From Lentinula raphanica (Eukaryota > Basidiomycota > Agaricomycetes > Agaricales > Omphalotaceae), in assembly GCA_027919835.1 (NCBI GenBank), contig JANVFP010000009.1, forward strand, positions 992,001 to 1,056,000: a stretch of 64,000 nt of DNA, read 5' to 3'. A program made the translations under genes and the position numbers. Of the stretch, positions 22,997 through 35,354 are shown piece by piece (positions within the stretch are counted from its first letter, which is position 1; every line of letters begins with the position of its first letter). The notes below the pieces were generated by a model that saw only the letters and a program-made list of their open reading frames with translations, was not told the origin of the DNA and ran no database searches.

Positions 22997-23237
22997 TTGT
23001 TGGCTCGAGAGACGTCCAACCATTTCTGGGTAGCTCACGAACTGTACATAGGACAGATGTGGGTGCTTATGGTCGGTCGAATAACGCTGTGCAATCGCTC
23101 GTCATTGAACTCTGCATAGAGTAAGATTGCCGCGTTACTTTCCCTCGATATACTATACTGATGTATCTTGACAGGCTGATGATGAACAGATGATTCTTGC
23201 TAAACTTGTTCAGAAATCCATTCTACACACAACGTTC

Positions 23238-25111
23238 ATGTTGTCGTATCTTCCTCCTGAGCTCTTGCATAAGATTGGCAATGAGGTGCGATATATCACC
23301 GTATGATTATACTGCCATCTGACTGCGTGCACAAGGTTGCACGACTCGAAGACAGAAAAAGTCTTCGGCGGACTTGCACCTTGTTCGCCACAGTTTTCAA
23401 AGCTCATGTTATGACCGAAGTAACACTAAATATTCATGGAGACAATCTCGACACGGGGATTACTTTACTGCAAGCAATTGTTGACGATGAAAGCGTCTCG
23501 GATCTTCGCATGTTCATCCACACGATCCACATCGACTCACTTTCCCCGTCCTATTCGCTCGAATCAGAGACTGAGTTTGCCGAGAAGCAACGAAAGTGTC
23601 GACTTTCGTATCATGTGGAGTCATTGACCAGGTCATGGGTGAAGACTACGCCATTATCAGACATGGCTGCCCGAGCTGAAGACAAGTTGCGTTCGCTACT
23701 AAAACCCGCGTTGCAATCTTTATCTCGTTTGATATCGGTCAAGTGCGTATATGCATATGTACTTTCCAACTACCTCAGGACTAACCATTCACGTTCTAGA
23801 TGGCAATGGCTCGGGTGGAAGGAATCTGAATGGACGCTAGATGTGGTAGTGGACTCTCTATCAAAATTAGGCAGCATCACAGAGTACCAGTTCTATTATG
23901 AACCCCCGACTGGCCAATCCGGCAGCCCACCTCATCCTGCGCTTCCTGATCTATCCAGGCTGCAAAATCTGTCATTTTCTGGCACTTTTTTCAATAGTTT
24001 TCTCACTCCCTTGGTCGGCCAGCTCATGCTGCCGGCACTCACCAGTCTCAAAATATCGAGGGACAAGTCTCCCCAACGTTTTTTCCAGTTAAACGTCGAC
24101 ATTCCCTCGACAATCTCAGGCTTAGGTCTTGTCGGGTTCATGTTCGACGTTTCACAGATCGTTCATAGCAATCTAATGTCGCTCGAGCTCGGTGATGTGT
24201 TCAGTCCCATTACCCACATGTTGGATATGAGACTTGATGCACTCTGGGAGGCGCTTATAGCCCAGGGAATTCATCTCCGCTGTCTCATTCTATCCCGAGC
24301 TACCAATGACTTCACCGAGCTCTTTCTTGCGTACCTTGGTTCTTACTCTGGATTGGAGACTCTCTCTCTTCGAGGTCCTTGGGCTTATGACGATGTGGGA
24401 TACGATGCTGCTGCAGACCGCTTTTACCAAGACGTTCTTCCATTGCATGCTGGCTCCCTCGTGACGCTTGAATTACCAGTGGTATTCGAAAGCAGGTGGT
24501 GTTTCGGAGAGCATAATGTCGAAGTGTTCCAAAAGTGCGCGAGGTTGCGAAATCTCTGGGTCAAATTGGATCATAGAGGACTCGCTGAGGATCCATCGGT
24601 TGATGTTCCTGACCTGTATGCTGATAACGATCTACCATCCCAGTCAACGTTCCCAAACTCCGTGGTATGTCTTCCATCGAGTCAGGCTTGATTTTTTTTC
24701 GTGTCTTGCACGCTCACCTGTGGTCACTAGCATCTCCTCCTTGACATGATCTCAACCTCTCTCCCTGATCTCGAGAAGCTCATAATCGAACCCGCCCGAA
24801 ATCCCGATTGGAGATTCCATCGTGAAAATGGGATCTGGAACATGGGGGCGAAATTCTGCTTGGGGATCCGACGGCGTCTGCATGCTTCAGTGGAGAGCTA
24901 CAATGCTTGGACCTCTCCTGATGCTGCTGGCGCTTGTAATGCTGACGTCCGTAGCTGGGTAAGGATGTACATCGCAAATGAGAGAGTGGTAATCTCGACG
25001 AAGAGTCTTCGACCGAATACTGTTCCTATACCTATAAAGCGGACAAGCCGGCAGTCCTTCTCAGTTCTGCGAAAGGTGGTCAAAAAGACGAAAAGTATGC
25101 TCACGGTGTAA
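23238..25111 (+). CDS. F-box/LRR-like protein, array member 1
   Basis: Four exons (23238-23285, 23336-23742, 23800-24664, 24731-25111) give 566 residues. The N-terminus MLSYLPPELLHKIGNE plus VARLEDRKSLRRTC forms a short F-box-like motif split by intron 1, as in all members of this array. The rest has irregular leucine-rich repeats (LPDLSRLQNLSFSG, IHLRCLILS, YSGLETLSLRG, SLVTLELPV, LPDLEKLIIEP). F-box proteins recruit substrates to SCF ubiquitin ligases through Skp1; that role is inferred. This is the most divergent member. The 57-nt intron 2 has no in-frame stop and could be retained. Confidence 0.8.
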
Positions 25112-25499
25112 AGCTTCTGCACAGGATCACGCCTATATTATATATCACAGCTCACTGTGACTGAGATCCGGTCTCAATCATCCAACCCGTCTCAATACCA
25201 TTGCATGGCGATACATTAAACCATGAGTACGGTGCTCTTGTAGCTAGTCTACCCCTCTTCGGAACATATGCCGCTGCGCTACGCACTGTGCAACGAAGGC
25301 TGAATTCCACGCAATTCTGAGGCGGAACAATGGAACATGGACCAGGAAAGCGCGATAGCGCGCTTAGCACGTGGCCCGCGCATGGAAAACGAGCACCCCT
25401 ATCTTACGAACAATAAAAAGGCCACGTTTCGAATTGAAAAGTTTGTTGAACACCACCACCACTCGAAGGCCTAACTCTCAGAATTCGGAGATTACCCTC
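25112..25499. other. Spacer between F-box genes 1 and 2
   Basis: About 390 bp with no supported gene. An AATAAAAAGG stretch near 25410 is a possible core-promoter element for the next gene. Confidence 0.4.
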
Positions 25500-27294
25500 A
25501 TGTCGCTGTCTTCGCTTCCCTTAGAACTGCTCACAGCTTTTGCAAACGAGGTATACAGGCATCAATTTCACATCCATGATTCCAGTGTTAATCTTGATTT
25601 TCTACCAGGTCCCTCGACTTGAAGATAGGAAAAGCCTTCGCCTGACTTGCAAGTTGCTTGGTGAAGTACTCAAACCCCATGTACTCTCAAGTGTAACGCT
25701 CAGCATCCACGGTCATAACCTGCATTCCGGATTGTACTTGCTTGATGCACTTGTCGAAGAAAAGGACGCTATGCCAAAAGGAAGCTCTGCGATGTTCTCC
25801 GGACTCTCAAAACACATAAAAACGTTGTACATTGACTCTCTCTGCCCAGGATACTATCCGGAGTCTGATTTGGACTTCAGGCGAAAGCAAGATACGTTCT
25901 GGACCCTGTCTGACGCGGAAGGCCAGGTCAGGTCATGGCTAAAGATTGAGCCTCCCTCGTCGGAAGGCGAAGAACTTCAATTGCTCTTGAAGCCTGCCTT
26001 GGAGTCACTTAATAACTTGACCGCTATCCAGTAAGTGATATTGTGTCAACATTGAGTCAATTGTGTTGATATCTTCCGACCAGCTGGCGTTGGCAATTCA
26101 GAGACCCCGAATGGACTCTGAACACCATTTTCGAATGTCTGGAGAGCGACAAGTTCCTACAGAAGCTTGAAGAGTTCGACTTCTGCTACCATCCTTCCCC
26201 AGTGCATGAACCTCTTCGTATTCCCAACATACGACAAGTCCGACGGCTCTCCATCTCGGGTCATCTTTGTAAACCAGACCTTCCTCGTTTGTTTCAACAT
26301 CCTATCCTATCGAACAACCCGCGGTTGACCACGCTTGGCGTATGCAAAGACCTCTTTTTTCGGAATGATGTCCCCTTAGATCAAAGCATTCCAGATACCG
26401 TCACCGATCTACGGTTGAACGGGTTGAAGTTTGCTGGCCTGGAACATATCGTAAACGGGAATCTTACTTCCCTAGACCTGGGAAACAGCATAATGGTCAA
26501 CAACTCTTGGGCCTCGCTATGGAAAATCCTGTCTTCTCAACATATTTGCCTTCGGAAACTCGCTCTTGGTCATTTCTCTAGATCTCGTGATATGCGCCAG
26601 TTGCTTCGGTATCTCTTGTCATATTCGGGCTTGGAATCATTCAGCCTCCCATGCATTCAATCGGACGAAGATGACAATTCTGACGCTATGATCTTTTATA
26701 CCAGTGTCCTACCACAACACGCTGAATCCCTGGTCAATCTGGAACTGAAACCTCTGTTTGAGAGTGGGTGGTGTGTGAGCGCTAGCAATATCCATGTGTT
26801 CAGGCAATGCAAAAGAATGAGGACACTCTCAATCAAAATGATGCACAGAGGATTGAGTCGCGACAAAGATCCCAGGTGTTCGTTGCTGCGTGAATTCTAC
26901 GACGATCAAAATCGTCCAGATGACGCAAACGCTGTGGTATGTGTCAGTATCCCTTTTCGCGAAAATCATATCTCAAAAATATGTCATTGGTCCTAAGCAT
27001 CATCTACTGGAGAAGATTCCGCTCTACATGCCCAACCTCGAGAAACTGACACTCGAACCCGCACAAAGTTTCGCATTCCTCAACGAACGTTCAGATAGCG
27101 GGCTCGAAGCGCAATTCTACTTCGGTATACAACGACGTCTTCGTCGGTCGGTCAGGACTTTTCCTTGTTACTACGAATCTTGCGAAGTCCTTAAATGGGT
27201 CCGGATATATGTCTCAAACAAGAGAATCAAAGTGGCACTAGAAACTCGGGACGACCGTGGTGTCGAGGAAACCTTGCAGAAAGGATCGGGTTGA
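25500..27294 (+). CDS. F-box/LRR-like protein, array member 2
   Basis: Four exons (25500-25550, 25609-26030, 26084-26936, 26998-27294) give 540 residues. The N-terminus MSLSSLPLELLTAFANE joins VPRLEDRKSLRLTCKLL to make the F-box-like motif. SVTLSIHGHNL, then LLLKPALESL, the conserved WRWQF.DPEWTLNT junction and many Leu-rich strands follow. The C-terminal exon begins HHLLEKIPLYMPNLEKLTLEP. Intron positions and phases (0, 2, 0) are identical to members 1, 3 and 5. The third intron uses an AAG acceptor. Intact; function inferred as a substrate receptor of an SCF complex. Confidence 0.82.
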
Positions 27295-27953
27295 TGGACA
27301 CTGTTCTGGTTTCAAGGAATACGCACCCTACTAATTGTTGTAATCAAAGTTCGAACCATTTTCGTGAACTCGACGCTGCTGAATGTCAATACTGATACTT
27401 GCATTCCCCGGGCCCGCAACGAGTTGCAAGTTGCAAAGAAAGTGCTAAAACTCAGAAGGTGTCAAACGTCCCTCCATTTTACTCGCCCTGATGCTGGTTT
27501 TCTTTCAGTTGACAGGTTGGTGATAAACAGATTCTTGCTGAACGCGTTCATCGTTCTACACAGGATGTCTTTGTGGTCTCACTTCCAGGTTTCTCTAGAG
27601 CGTTTGATGAGGAGGATTTCTCTCACCACGACCGCGTTGTGTGCAATGATGTCTTTCAAGCAGAACGGAATCCAGAACGCCGTAGTAGCATGTTCATAGA
27701 ACCTGCTGGAACTTGCTGGAACTACATAGTGCCCTTAATCAAATCACACAAGAACGCCACGTTTTGACTTTTGTTTTCAAGGTTCGCTTAAGCGCTCCAA
27801 ACAGCCGACGCTTTTATATTGCTTGTCTTTCCTTCGTTGATCACGCTCTGACCTCCTCTGACCTTCATCTGGGAAGTGGCACCGTGCCACTTCTACCAAA
27901 ATTCTCTGAAGAGTCGACGTCGTTGAAGAACCGAGTCCTACCGAGTCACTGCC
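27295..27953. other. Spacer between F-box genes 2 and 3
   Basis: About 660 bp containing short open frames without recognisable features. No gene is supported. Confidence 0.4.
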
Positions 27954-29761
27954 ATGTTGCTGTCTTCACTTCCTTTAGAGCTACTTGCGCACATCGCGAA
28001 AAAGGTTAGCATACCGAAGCGTATACGTATACTAGTCTACATTCCAACACTGATTTCACTACTAGGTCCCTCGACTCAAAGATCGGAAAAGCCTTCGTTT
28101 GACCTGTGTGTTGCTTGGTGAAGTACTTAAACCTCACGTACTCGCAAGTGTTACGCTCAACATTCACGGACATAACCTGGAGCCTGGATTTAGTTTGCTC
28201 CAGGCACTTGTCGAGGAGCAGGAGGCGTTGCAGGCCGGCTCCGCTATGATTTCTGGACTTTCGAAACACATCCGAAAGCTCTATGTCGCCGCCCTTGCCC
28301 CAACATTCTATCCAGAGTCTGATGCAGACTTTGAGAAGAAGCAAAAACTCTTTGATTACCTGTATCAAGGGGAAGAACAGATCAGGAAATGGCACACGGT
28401 CGAGCCTCGATCGCCAGAATGCGAAAATAAGCTACGCTTGCTCTTGAAGCCTGCCCTTGAATCGCTCGATAATTTGACTACTATCCAGTGAGTGAGATCG
28501 TATCATCGATTTGTTCAAATATATTCATCTCTTTTGTACAGCTGGAGTTGGCATTACAGTGACTCGGATTGGACTTTGGACACTCTTTATGAATGTCTAG
28601 AGAGCGACAAATTCCTTTCGAAGATCAAGGATTTCACCCTCAGCTATCGTCCTGAGAACTGTATCCCGCCTCTTCGTATCCCTAAACTGCCAGAACTCCG
28701 TCGACTTTCTTTCTGTATTTATCTTGGTGATGCAGAACTTGATCGTTTGTTCCAACATCCTACCATATCGAATAACCCAAATTTGACGACGCTTTCAATA
28801 ACCCTTCAACAAGACCATTTCCCACATTATATGTCCTTTCCTGGGTCCATCCCTGAGACTGTTGTCGATCTAGATTTGAACGGGCTCAAGTTCGCCAACC
28901 TCGAACATGTCATAAGTGGGAACCTCACTTCCTTGGACCTGAGCGCCAGCAAAATGGCTAACGACGAGTCTTGGGCCTCCTTATGGGAAATCCTTTCCCT
29001 TCAACAAATACGCCTTCAAAAACTTGCGCTTGGTCAGTCCTCCTCACCGGAGGATATGCGCAAGTTGCTGGAGTACCTTTCTTCCTATTCGGGTCTGGAA
29101 TCATTTAGCCTCACAAAAATTCATTGGTATCCTTCCTACAGCGCCCACGCTGTGTATTTCTATACACATATTCTACCACGCCACGCCAAGACACTGGTCA
29201 ATCTGGAGTTAAAGCCTCTGTACGAGAGTAGCTGGTGTGTGGGGGCTGACAGCATCGATGCCATCGAGCAATGTAGAAGCCTGAGGTCTCTTTCCATCAG
29301 GGTCAACCACAAAGGATTAGATCCCGATCCTGATCCAAATCCCGAACGTGCGTCGGTGGGTAGTTTGTACGAGGATCAGAACATCCCAGAACTTTGTGAT
29401 CAAAATTCTGTGGTACGTGGCCTATTCTCGCAAAACACTCTGTATGCTCACTGTGATTGTCCGTGCTTCTCAGCATCTCCTGCTTCAGACGATTGCGCTT
29501 TCTCTACCTAACCTCGAGAAACTCACGATCGAACCAGCGACCACGTTGACATTTATCAACGATCCTTTAAACTTTGCGATGAACGAGGGCCAATTTTATC
29601 TGGGTAAACGACGACGTATTCGTGCGTCAGTCGAAAGTTTTGCTCGTCGCTCGGATCAATTATGGAAGGTCTTCAAATGGGTTCAGATATATGTCCATAA
29701 CCAGAAAATGGAACTGGAACCAAGGTGGGAATGGCGGTATATTGCCCCTAGTGAAATCTAG
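27954..29761 (+). CDS. F-box/LRR-like protein, array member 3
   Basis: Four exons (27954-28004, 28066-28487, 28542-29412, 29474-29761) give 543 residues. MLLSSLPLELLAHIAKK plus VPRLKDRKSLRLTC is the F-box-like segment. Then come SVTLNIHGHNLEPG, the SAMISGLSKHIRKLY block, LLLKPALESLDNL, HWSWHYSDSDWTLDT and Leu-rich repeats ending HLLLQTIALSLPNLEKLTIEP. It is clearly paralogous to members 2 and 5 along its whole length, with all splice sites conserved. No disabling change was seen. Confidence 0.82.
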
Positions 29762-30065
29762 TAGCAGCACAAATCGGTCTCCGTCTGCAATCATGGTCTC
29801 ATGAATTCTGATGTCTATTTGAACGTAGTAAATCCTGTAATTCTCAAAAAAATCTTGTCCACATCATAATGAAGTTTGACGACAGCCGTAACCTGGAACA
29901 TTGTCCAACACGGAAAATAAGTTGTGCTCGGCCGAATCTCGAGGAAAGCGTGCGCTGCTCGAAAGTTCGGCCGACGACGTCGGCAACTGGCAACACCGTT
30001 CAGCGCTTGCAGCGGCCTTCCAAGTTCCCCCTCTGTCCAAACTCTTAGCGAAGGAAACTTGAGTG

Positions 30066-31916
30066 ATGTCGCTGTCTTCACTTCTTCCAGAATTGCTCAC
30101 ACTATTCGCAAACGAGGTCAGCTTACTTGTGCAATGAATACCAGGTGCATATTCCAACGTTATGATTTTTCCAGGTCCCTCGACTCAAAGATAGAATTGA
30201 AAGCCTTCGGTTGACCTGCAGGTTGCCTGATGTGTTTAACAACTCAAGCCTCATGTACTTTCAAGTGTTACACTCACTGCAACATTCACGGTCATAACAT
30301 GGACCCGGGGCTGAGCTTGCTTCAAGCACTTGTTGAGGAAAAGAACGCGTTGACAGGAAGTACTACCACGTTCTCCGGACTCTCCAGACACATACGAACG
30401 CTGTACATCGACTCCCTCTCTACAACATACTATCCAGAGTCTGGTTCAGACTTTGAGAAGAAGCAACGAGAATTTCGTCACACGTATCAGGTCAAAGAAC
30501 AAGAGAGGTCATGGCTAAAGGTCGAGTCTCCATCGCTGGAAGGCGAAAGAAAAATTGTTCTTTAAGCCTGCCCTGGAGTCGCTTGATAGTTTGACTGCTT
30601 TTCAGTGAGTGAGCCTATACATTGAATTTCTCTGGTGTATAGATATTCTTTGACCAGCTGGCGTTGGCATTGGAGAGACAAGGATTGGACTCTGTACACC
30701 ATCTAGTATGAATGTTTGGACAGCGACAACTTCCTTCAGAAAATCCAAGATTTCGACTTCAATTACTTTATTTACTTAATTCTCATCTGGAAGACCCGAT
30801 CCGTTTTCCAAACTTTCGACAAGTTCGTCGACTCTCCTTCTCTGGCCATTTCCGCAAGGCAGACTTCAATTGTCTGTTTCAACATCCTATCATATTGGAC
30901 AATCCGCGATTGAGGACCCTCTGTCTATCCAATGATCACGATTATATACCAGGTCTACTATCATTAGATAGACCTATTCCTGCCACCATCTTCGATTTGC
31001 AATTGCACACGTTCTCCCTGCGTAGCATTCGACATGTTTTGAACGGGCATCTCACTTACTTGGACCTAAGTAGAAGCCTATTGGCTATCGAATACACCTA
31101 TGCCATTGCTGAGCACCTCTCGTCTCAAAATATTCGCCTCCGGGGGCTCGCTCTTGATCATTTCGTTACTTCTGATGATACACGCAATTTACTGGCTTAC
31201 CTCTCGTCCTACTCGGGCTTGGAATCATTCAGCTTCTCAAGCATCAAGTGGTATGATGATTATGACACGCATGCTGTGTATTTCTATACACAGGTCCTCC
31301 CACTACATGTCGAAACACTGGTCGAACTGGAACTGAGGCCTATCTGGGAGAGTAATTGGTGTGTGGGGGTTGACAATATCTATAGGCTCAGGCATTGTAA
31401 GTGATTGAGGAATCTCTCAATCAAGGTGAAATATTGCGGACTACATAGATCCTGATCTCCATCCCGGGCATGGTGGGTAGCTTCTATGGTGATAAAAATA
31501 TCCCGGACCAAGAAGATATGAATTCCGTGGTGAGTATCTTATCTCTCTCTTTACCCACACGATGCTAAATTTATGTGTCCTTGGCTTCAAGCATCTTTAA
31601 GAATACTTGAGTCCATTACGTTCTCTTGGCCAAACCTCGAGAAACTCGCACTCGAACCTGCGGCAAGTCGAGCATTGGCTCGCCAACATTCATATATGAC
31701 AATCGGAGCGCAATTCCATCTGGGTATCCAGCGACGTATTCGTGCATCGATCGAAAGTTTTGCTCTCGGACTCGTTCGAATGAAATTTGCGAAGTCTTCA
31801 AATGGGTTCAAACATATGTCTTCAACCGGCGAATGGAAGTGGTGACGAGGATTTCGGATAGTGACGTTGATGAAATTCCGTTAGAAAGGGAATTCGAACA
31901 GGACAGGTCGGACTGA
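30066..31916 (+). pseudogene. F-box/LRR-like protein, array member 4, inactivated
   Basis: The stretch aligns with member 5 from MSLSSLLPELLTLFANE to the last exon but is broken many times. There are indels after the F-box-like motif (near 30235-30290), a frameshift near 30550 before the FKPALESL block, and a TAG at the position of the conserved T(I/L).(F/Y)EC junction (near 30704). A TGA replaces an Arg codon near 31404 (AAG TGA TTG against AAA CGA TTG in member 5, a C-to-T change at CpG). An indel follows the CAT CTT start of the last exon (near 31591). A 230-codon piece of the LRR region remains open. Long conserved blocks such as YSGLESFSFS and YFYTQVLPLHVETL show the inactivation is fairly recent. 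Confidence 0.88.
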
Positions 31917-32147
31917 AAGAAACCGCTCTGGTTTTACAGAATACCAGAGAATATCATATCCTAATTCTCGCAAACCTCGAATCAAAATTGTCCTACGTTC
32001 GTGGAAGGCCATCAATTATCTTGTACCCTCACTGGACTGACTTAACTTGTTGGGCCTCCACTCTTGATTTGAACAGTCGATCAGTTGAACGCTGAAAACC
32101 ATTCTCCAAAGACCATTGCTGCCTATGTAGAATATGATCATCAACAC
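31917..32147. other. Spacer left of the nested transposon
   Basis: About 230 bp of non-coding sequence between the pseudogene and the transposon. Together with 35355-35797 on the other side it forms the original intergenic region between F-box members 4 and 5. Confidence 0.5.
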
Positions 32148-32396
32148 CAGACTCCTTCCCATTCGCTGTTGCCGTTAAAAAAATTTGAGATCGAGGAACA
32201 GTGGTTACCGTATATAGTATATCGTATATCTTATCAGCTTATCAACATCTTATCAGTATTACATAATTGTTGAATTTTTTTAACGGACAAGAGCGACTGG
32301 CAAAACTTGCATGGGCGCTTGTTGCACTTGTTTGGTTTCAGTGCTTAAAAGCTTGTAGCGCGCAAACCTTTTGCTTGTTCATGTTCATTCTAGGTA

Positions 32397-34723
32397 AGGT
32401 AGCTGACACTCAAACTTGTCTAACGTTATGTGGTGTGACATTTTGTGACTGACCATGACCAAATTGGGTTCTGGTCACCGAGCAGTTGTGCAAGTAGCTA
32501 ATACACATAGGCAAAGCACCTACAACCAAATTTTGGCTTCAAGAAGTTGTTCAGAATAATCATAGGACTATTGTCATGAAATTTGAATGTGATCCAATGA
32601 GAACAACTATGGTAATTATACTCTATAATCAATTTCGGCTGTGTTCTGCAACTTCTGCTCATTTCGGACCATCTACTTTGTAATGTCTTCCATGGTTTTG
32701 TCTGTGGCAGCCCCAGCTGCTAAGTAGCTTTGAATGTGGATGAATTGGGTCCATATTTATGATGTATCAAAAGGAGGAACACTATTACGAGTCCGGAATG
32801 AAATGAAGGAATCGTCCTATAGCCCGTTTGGCCGTGGGACATTTCCTTTTCTGTTTGACACCTGCCTTATTGGGCCTACTAGTCACGTTACTTTCCCGAT
32901 TTGAAAAAATTTGCCCATATTCGGTTTTTTTCGCTCAATTTGGAAGCCGTCACGTTACACTCTTTCCGCGTGATATCTCTCACTCATTTCTCTTCTGCCT
33001 TTTTTACCAATTCATCTCTTCCTTCGACCTCGAGTTTGACACCTGTGTTGACCCTTTGTGTAGCAGCAGCCAGACTCCAGGATAGCATGACAACTACATA
33101 AGAAAGGTGAAGGAGAACAAGAAGAGAGGATGAGGAGAGAGAAAAGAGAGGAGCATGAGAGAGAAGAGAGGATGAGGACAACGTCGAGAATGAGGAGACA
33201 ATACGAGGACAGCCACGAAATGAGGACAATCACAAAACGAGAACGGTCACGAAAGGTGAGTTTGATATCTTCCGATAGCCTTGTCCTAGCTGATAGTACA
33301 TTTTGTGCAGAGTATTCGCTTGAAACTATGCTCACATTGACAGCAATACGCAGCAATTTTCTATGAATCATTGTTTCTCCTAACGACCTGCGGCCTCCTC
33401 CTCTCACACCACCTCCTCCCTTCAACCCACCATCTATTCTGACGCAAACTTTGCTTTCCCAATCGTCTCACTCATCCCTGGAGAAGATAACCGGAACAAT
33501 CAGCCAGACGAGGGTCAAGAAGACTGGGATGAGGGACAAGAAGGATATGACGAAGGACAACTCCCTTAACTCACCCCTTGCCTCCCACACTTCCTTGGAT
33601 TTCATTATCTACGCCTCCTCTTTTTCTCGTTTGAGCCGGTCAACATCAACCAACCAATCTTGTGACCTACGGCTCAGACTAGGACAAGGATAACTTCACC
33701 CACACCGTCGTCAATAGGCAACGCACGCCCAGCCCCTCATTTAGGCAAGGCTGCGTTGCCTGCTCATAATTCATCAATACTTCGCCTTCCTTCGCCGACT
33801 TGAACTTTGTTTGGCCTCAAAATGATGGAACAATACCTGGAGTGCTGCCTCTTTTTGGCACTGTCGTAATCCTCGACTGTGTCTTCTTCATAAAATTGAC
33901 ACCCGCAACACTACCTCTTCTTTCACCACCGCCACCTCCTACACCACTACAGTCACCTCTTCTTTCTCCATGGTCTCCTCATGACTTTTTTTTTCACTGC
34001 AGGCCCGCTACTATGTTTACTTACAGTCATTCATGTTTATAAAGTCTTTGACGTGTGGTTTGGTCACTGATGTCACTGAATGTCTCTTAGATTGATTTTG
34101 TTATATTCCTCTTGCTCATGCCCAATGTGCCTCATTCAGCCTTTGAAGACTGTCCTACATGCCTTGTCTGGCCTCATTTGAATTTTGTTTGCATGTCATC
34201 CATCTGTATCTCTAGTCATTGACCCAATATGAGTTAAGGCAATTTGAGTTCATTCTGGACGAGTACATGCCACGCGCTCAGCGCGATGGCCCACTTCCGC
34301 AAGTAAGACTTGGCACCTCAGCCGAGGAGCAAACATTTCTCAGGAGATGAAGCCTGTCTGAGAACACTGTAATCCTTTACTCACTATCAAGAGGTACTTG
34401 AGATATGTTGAGCTATTTGCAGTTGAGCCATGGTAAGTAAGTAGTGACTGACACAGAAGTCTAATGACTCAGTAGTATTACTGATAATGCATAATGGGTG
34501 AATATCTTTGTTCATACTACAAGAATTACTGCATCTCACACATTGGCCAAAGTCTAAACTGTATTATCTTTCAAATCTTGGAAACTGATTTGCTCCCTAT
34601 CTGCAGAACAAGTCAAAGACATGCAGTCAATGTCCGAAGGGCCCCCTGGCGCTTAGCATTCGCCCAATTTGGCTGTCACAATTAGGTCTCGTGACGTTAG
34701 ATGAGTTTGAGTGTCGGCTACCT
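32397..34723. mobile_element. Nested 2.3-kb TIR element flanked by TA (Tc1/mariner-like ends)
   Basis: The ends are imperfect inverted repeats of about 30 bp starting AGGTAGC and continuing with GACACTCAAACT and TCTAACGT, each immediately flanked by TA (32395-32396 and 34724-34725). TA duplication and this TIR length fit Tc1/mariner-type elements. The interior holds no complete transposase frame. It has coding-like debris: a purine-rich Arg/Glu block near 33120-33240 followed by an intron-like GTGAGT...GCAG at 33260-33310, and a stretch near 33430-33570 reading SDANFAFPIVSLIPGE and then DEGQEDWDEGQEGYDEGQ before a stop. It is probably non-autonomous or degraded. Family placement rests on ends only. 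Confidence 0.65.
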
Positions 34724-34906
34724 TATAAAATGAAGTTTTTTTAACTATAGCTTGATCAGTAGATACTATGTCATTATTCATATGAGAGGCCGGAGATTGA
34801 GCTGATTTAAGCTCAAGATATTTTGCACTAATCAAGTTCTGAATTAAAAATTAGCGCTGAAGCCAAACAAGTGCAACAAGCGCCCATGCAAGTTTTGCCA
34901 GTCGCG

Positions 34907-35185
34907 CACTGCGGGGATTGGCCCATTTAATTGCTGCTGAAAGGATGATTGTATGATGAGGTTTAGTACAAAAACATGGCACCGGACATTGAAAATACTC
35001 ACCTTGAGATTAGATTGATTATATCAAGAGGTAAATCAAAATTTCCGCGCCCTCACCCAGGACCACCATACTTGCTGCGAGCAAATTCTGAAAACCCATG
35101 GACAAAACGTGCTGATCATTTTCGGCAAAAATTGTACTAAACCGCCCAATAACCGCTGAACGGAAAACGGCTTATCCCCGCAGTG
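34907..35185. mobile_element. Nested 279-bp MITE
   Basis: The element begins CACTGCGGGGATTGGCC and ends with the inverted counterpart (reverse complement CACTGCGGGGATAAGCC). It sits inside the right TIR of the 3.2-kb element, which resumes at TCGCTCTTGTCCGTT just to its right. A TCGC occurs at both borders and may be part of a short target duplication, but the exact duplication is unclear. No coding capacity. Confidence 0.75.
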
Positions 35186-35354
35186 TCGCTCTCTGGTCGC
35201 TCTTGTCCGTTAAAAAAATTCAACAATTATGTAATACTGATAAGATGTTGATAAGCTGATAAGATATACAATATACTATATACGGTAACCACTGTTCCTC
35301 GATCTCAAATTTTTTTAACGGCAAGAGCGAATGGGAAGGAGTCTGCATCAACAC

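Larger units (their letters stand above)
32148..35345. mobile_element. 3.2-kb TIR element (Mutator-like family), host of two nested elements
   Basis: The termini are the same CAGACTCCTTCCCAT as at 8420-8939, and exact 9-mers CATCAACAC flank it (32139-32147 and 35346-35354). The left TIR runs to about 32340; its mirror is at about 34864-34905 plus 35190-35345, interrupted by a nested element. As in the short copy, each arm has an internal inverted pair (GTTGCCGTTAAAAAAATT near the outer end, AATTTTTTTAACGG near the inner end). Removing the two nested insertions leaves roughly 580 bp, close to the 520-bp size of the other copy, so this was a short non-autonomous element later enlarged. No Mutator transposase was found inside. 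Confidence 0.88.

Noticed and set aside
33012..33425. 137-codon minus-strand frame inside the transposon
   Set aside because: Ser/Leu-rich low complexity opposite a purine-rich tract; no transposase motif.
32397..34723. Autonomous Mutator or Tc1 transposase gene
   Set aside because: No DDE/DDD catalytic pattern, zinc finger or long frame was found on either strand, so the element is described by its ends only.
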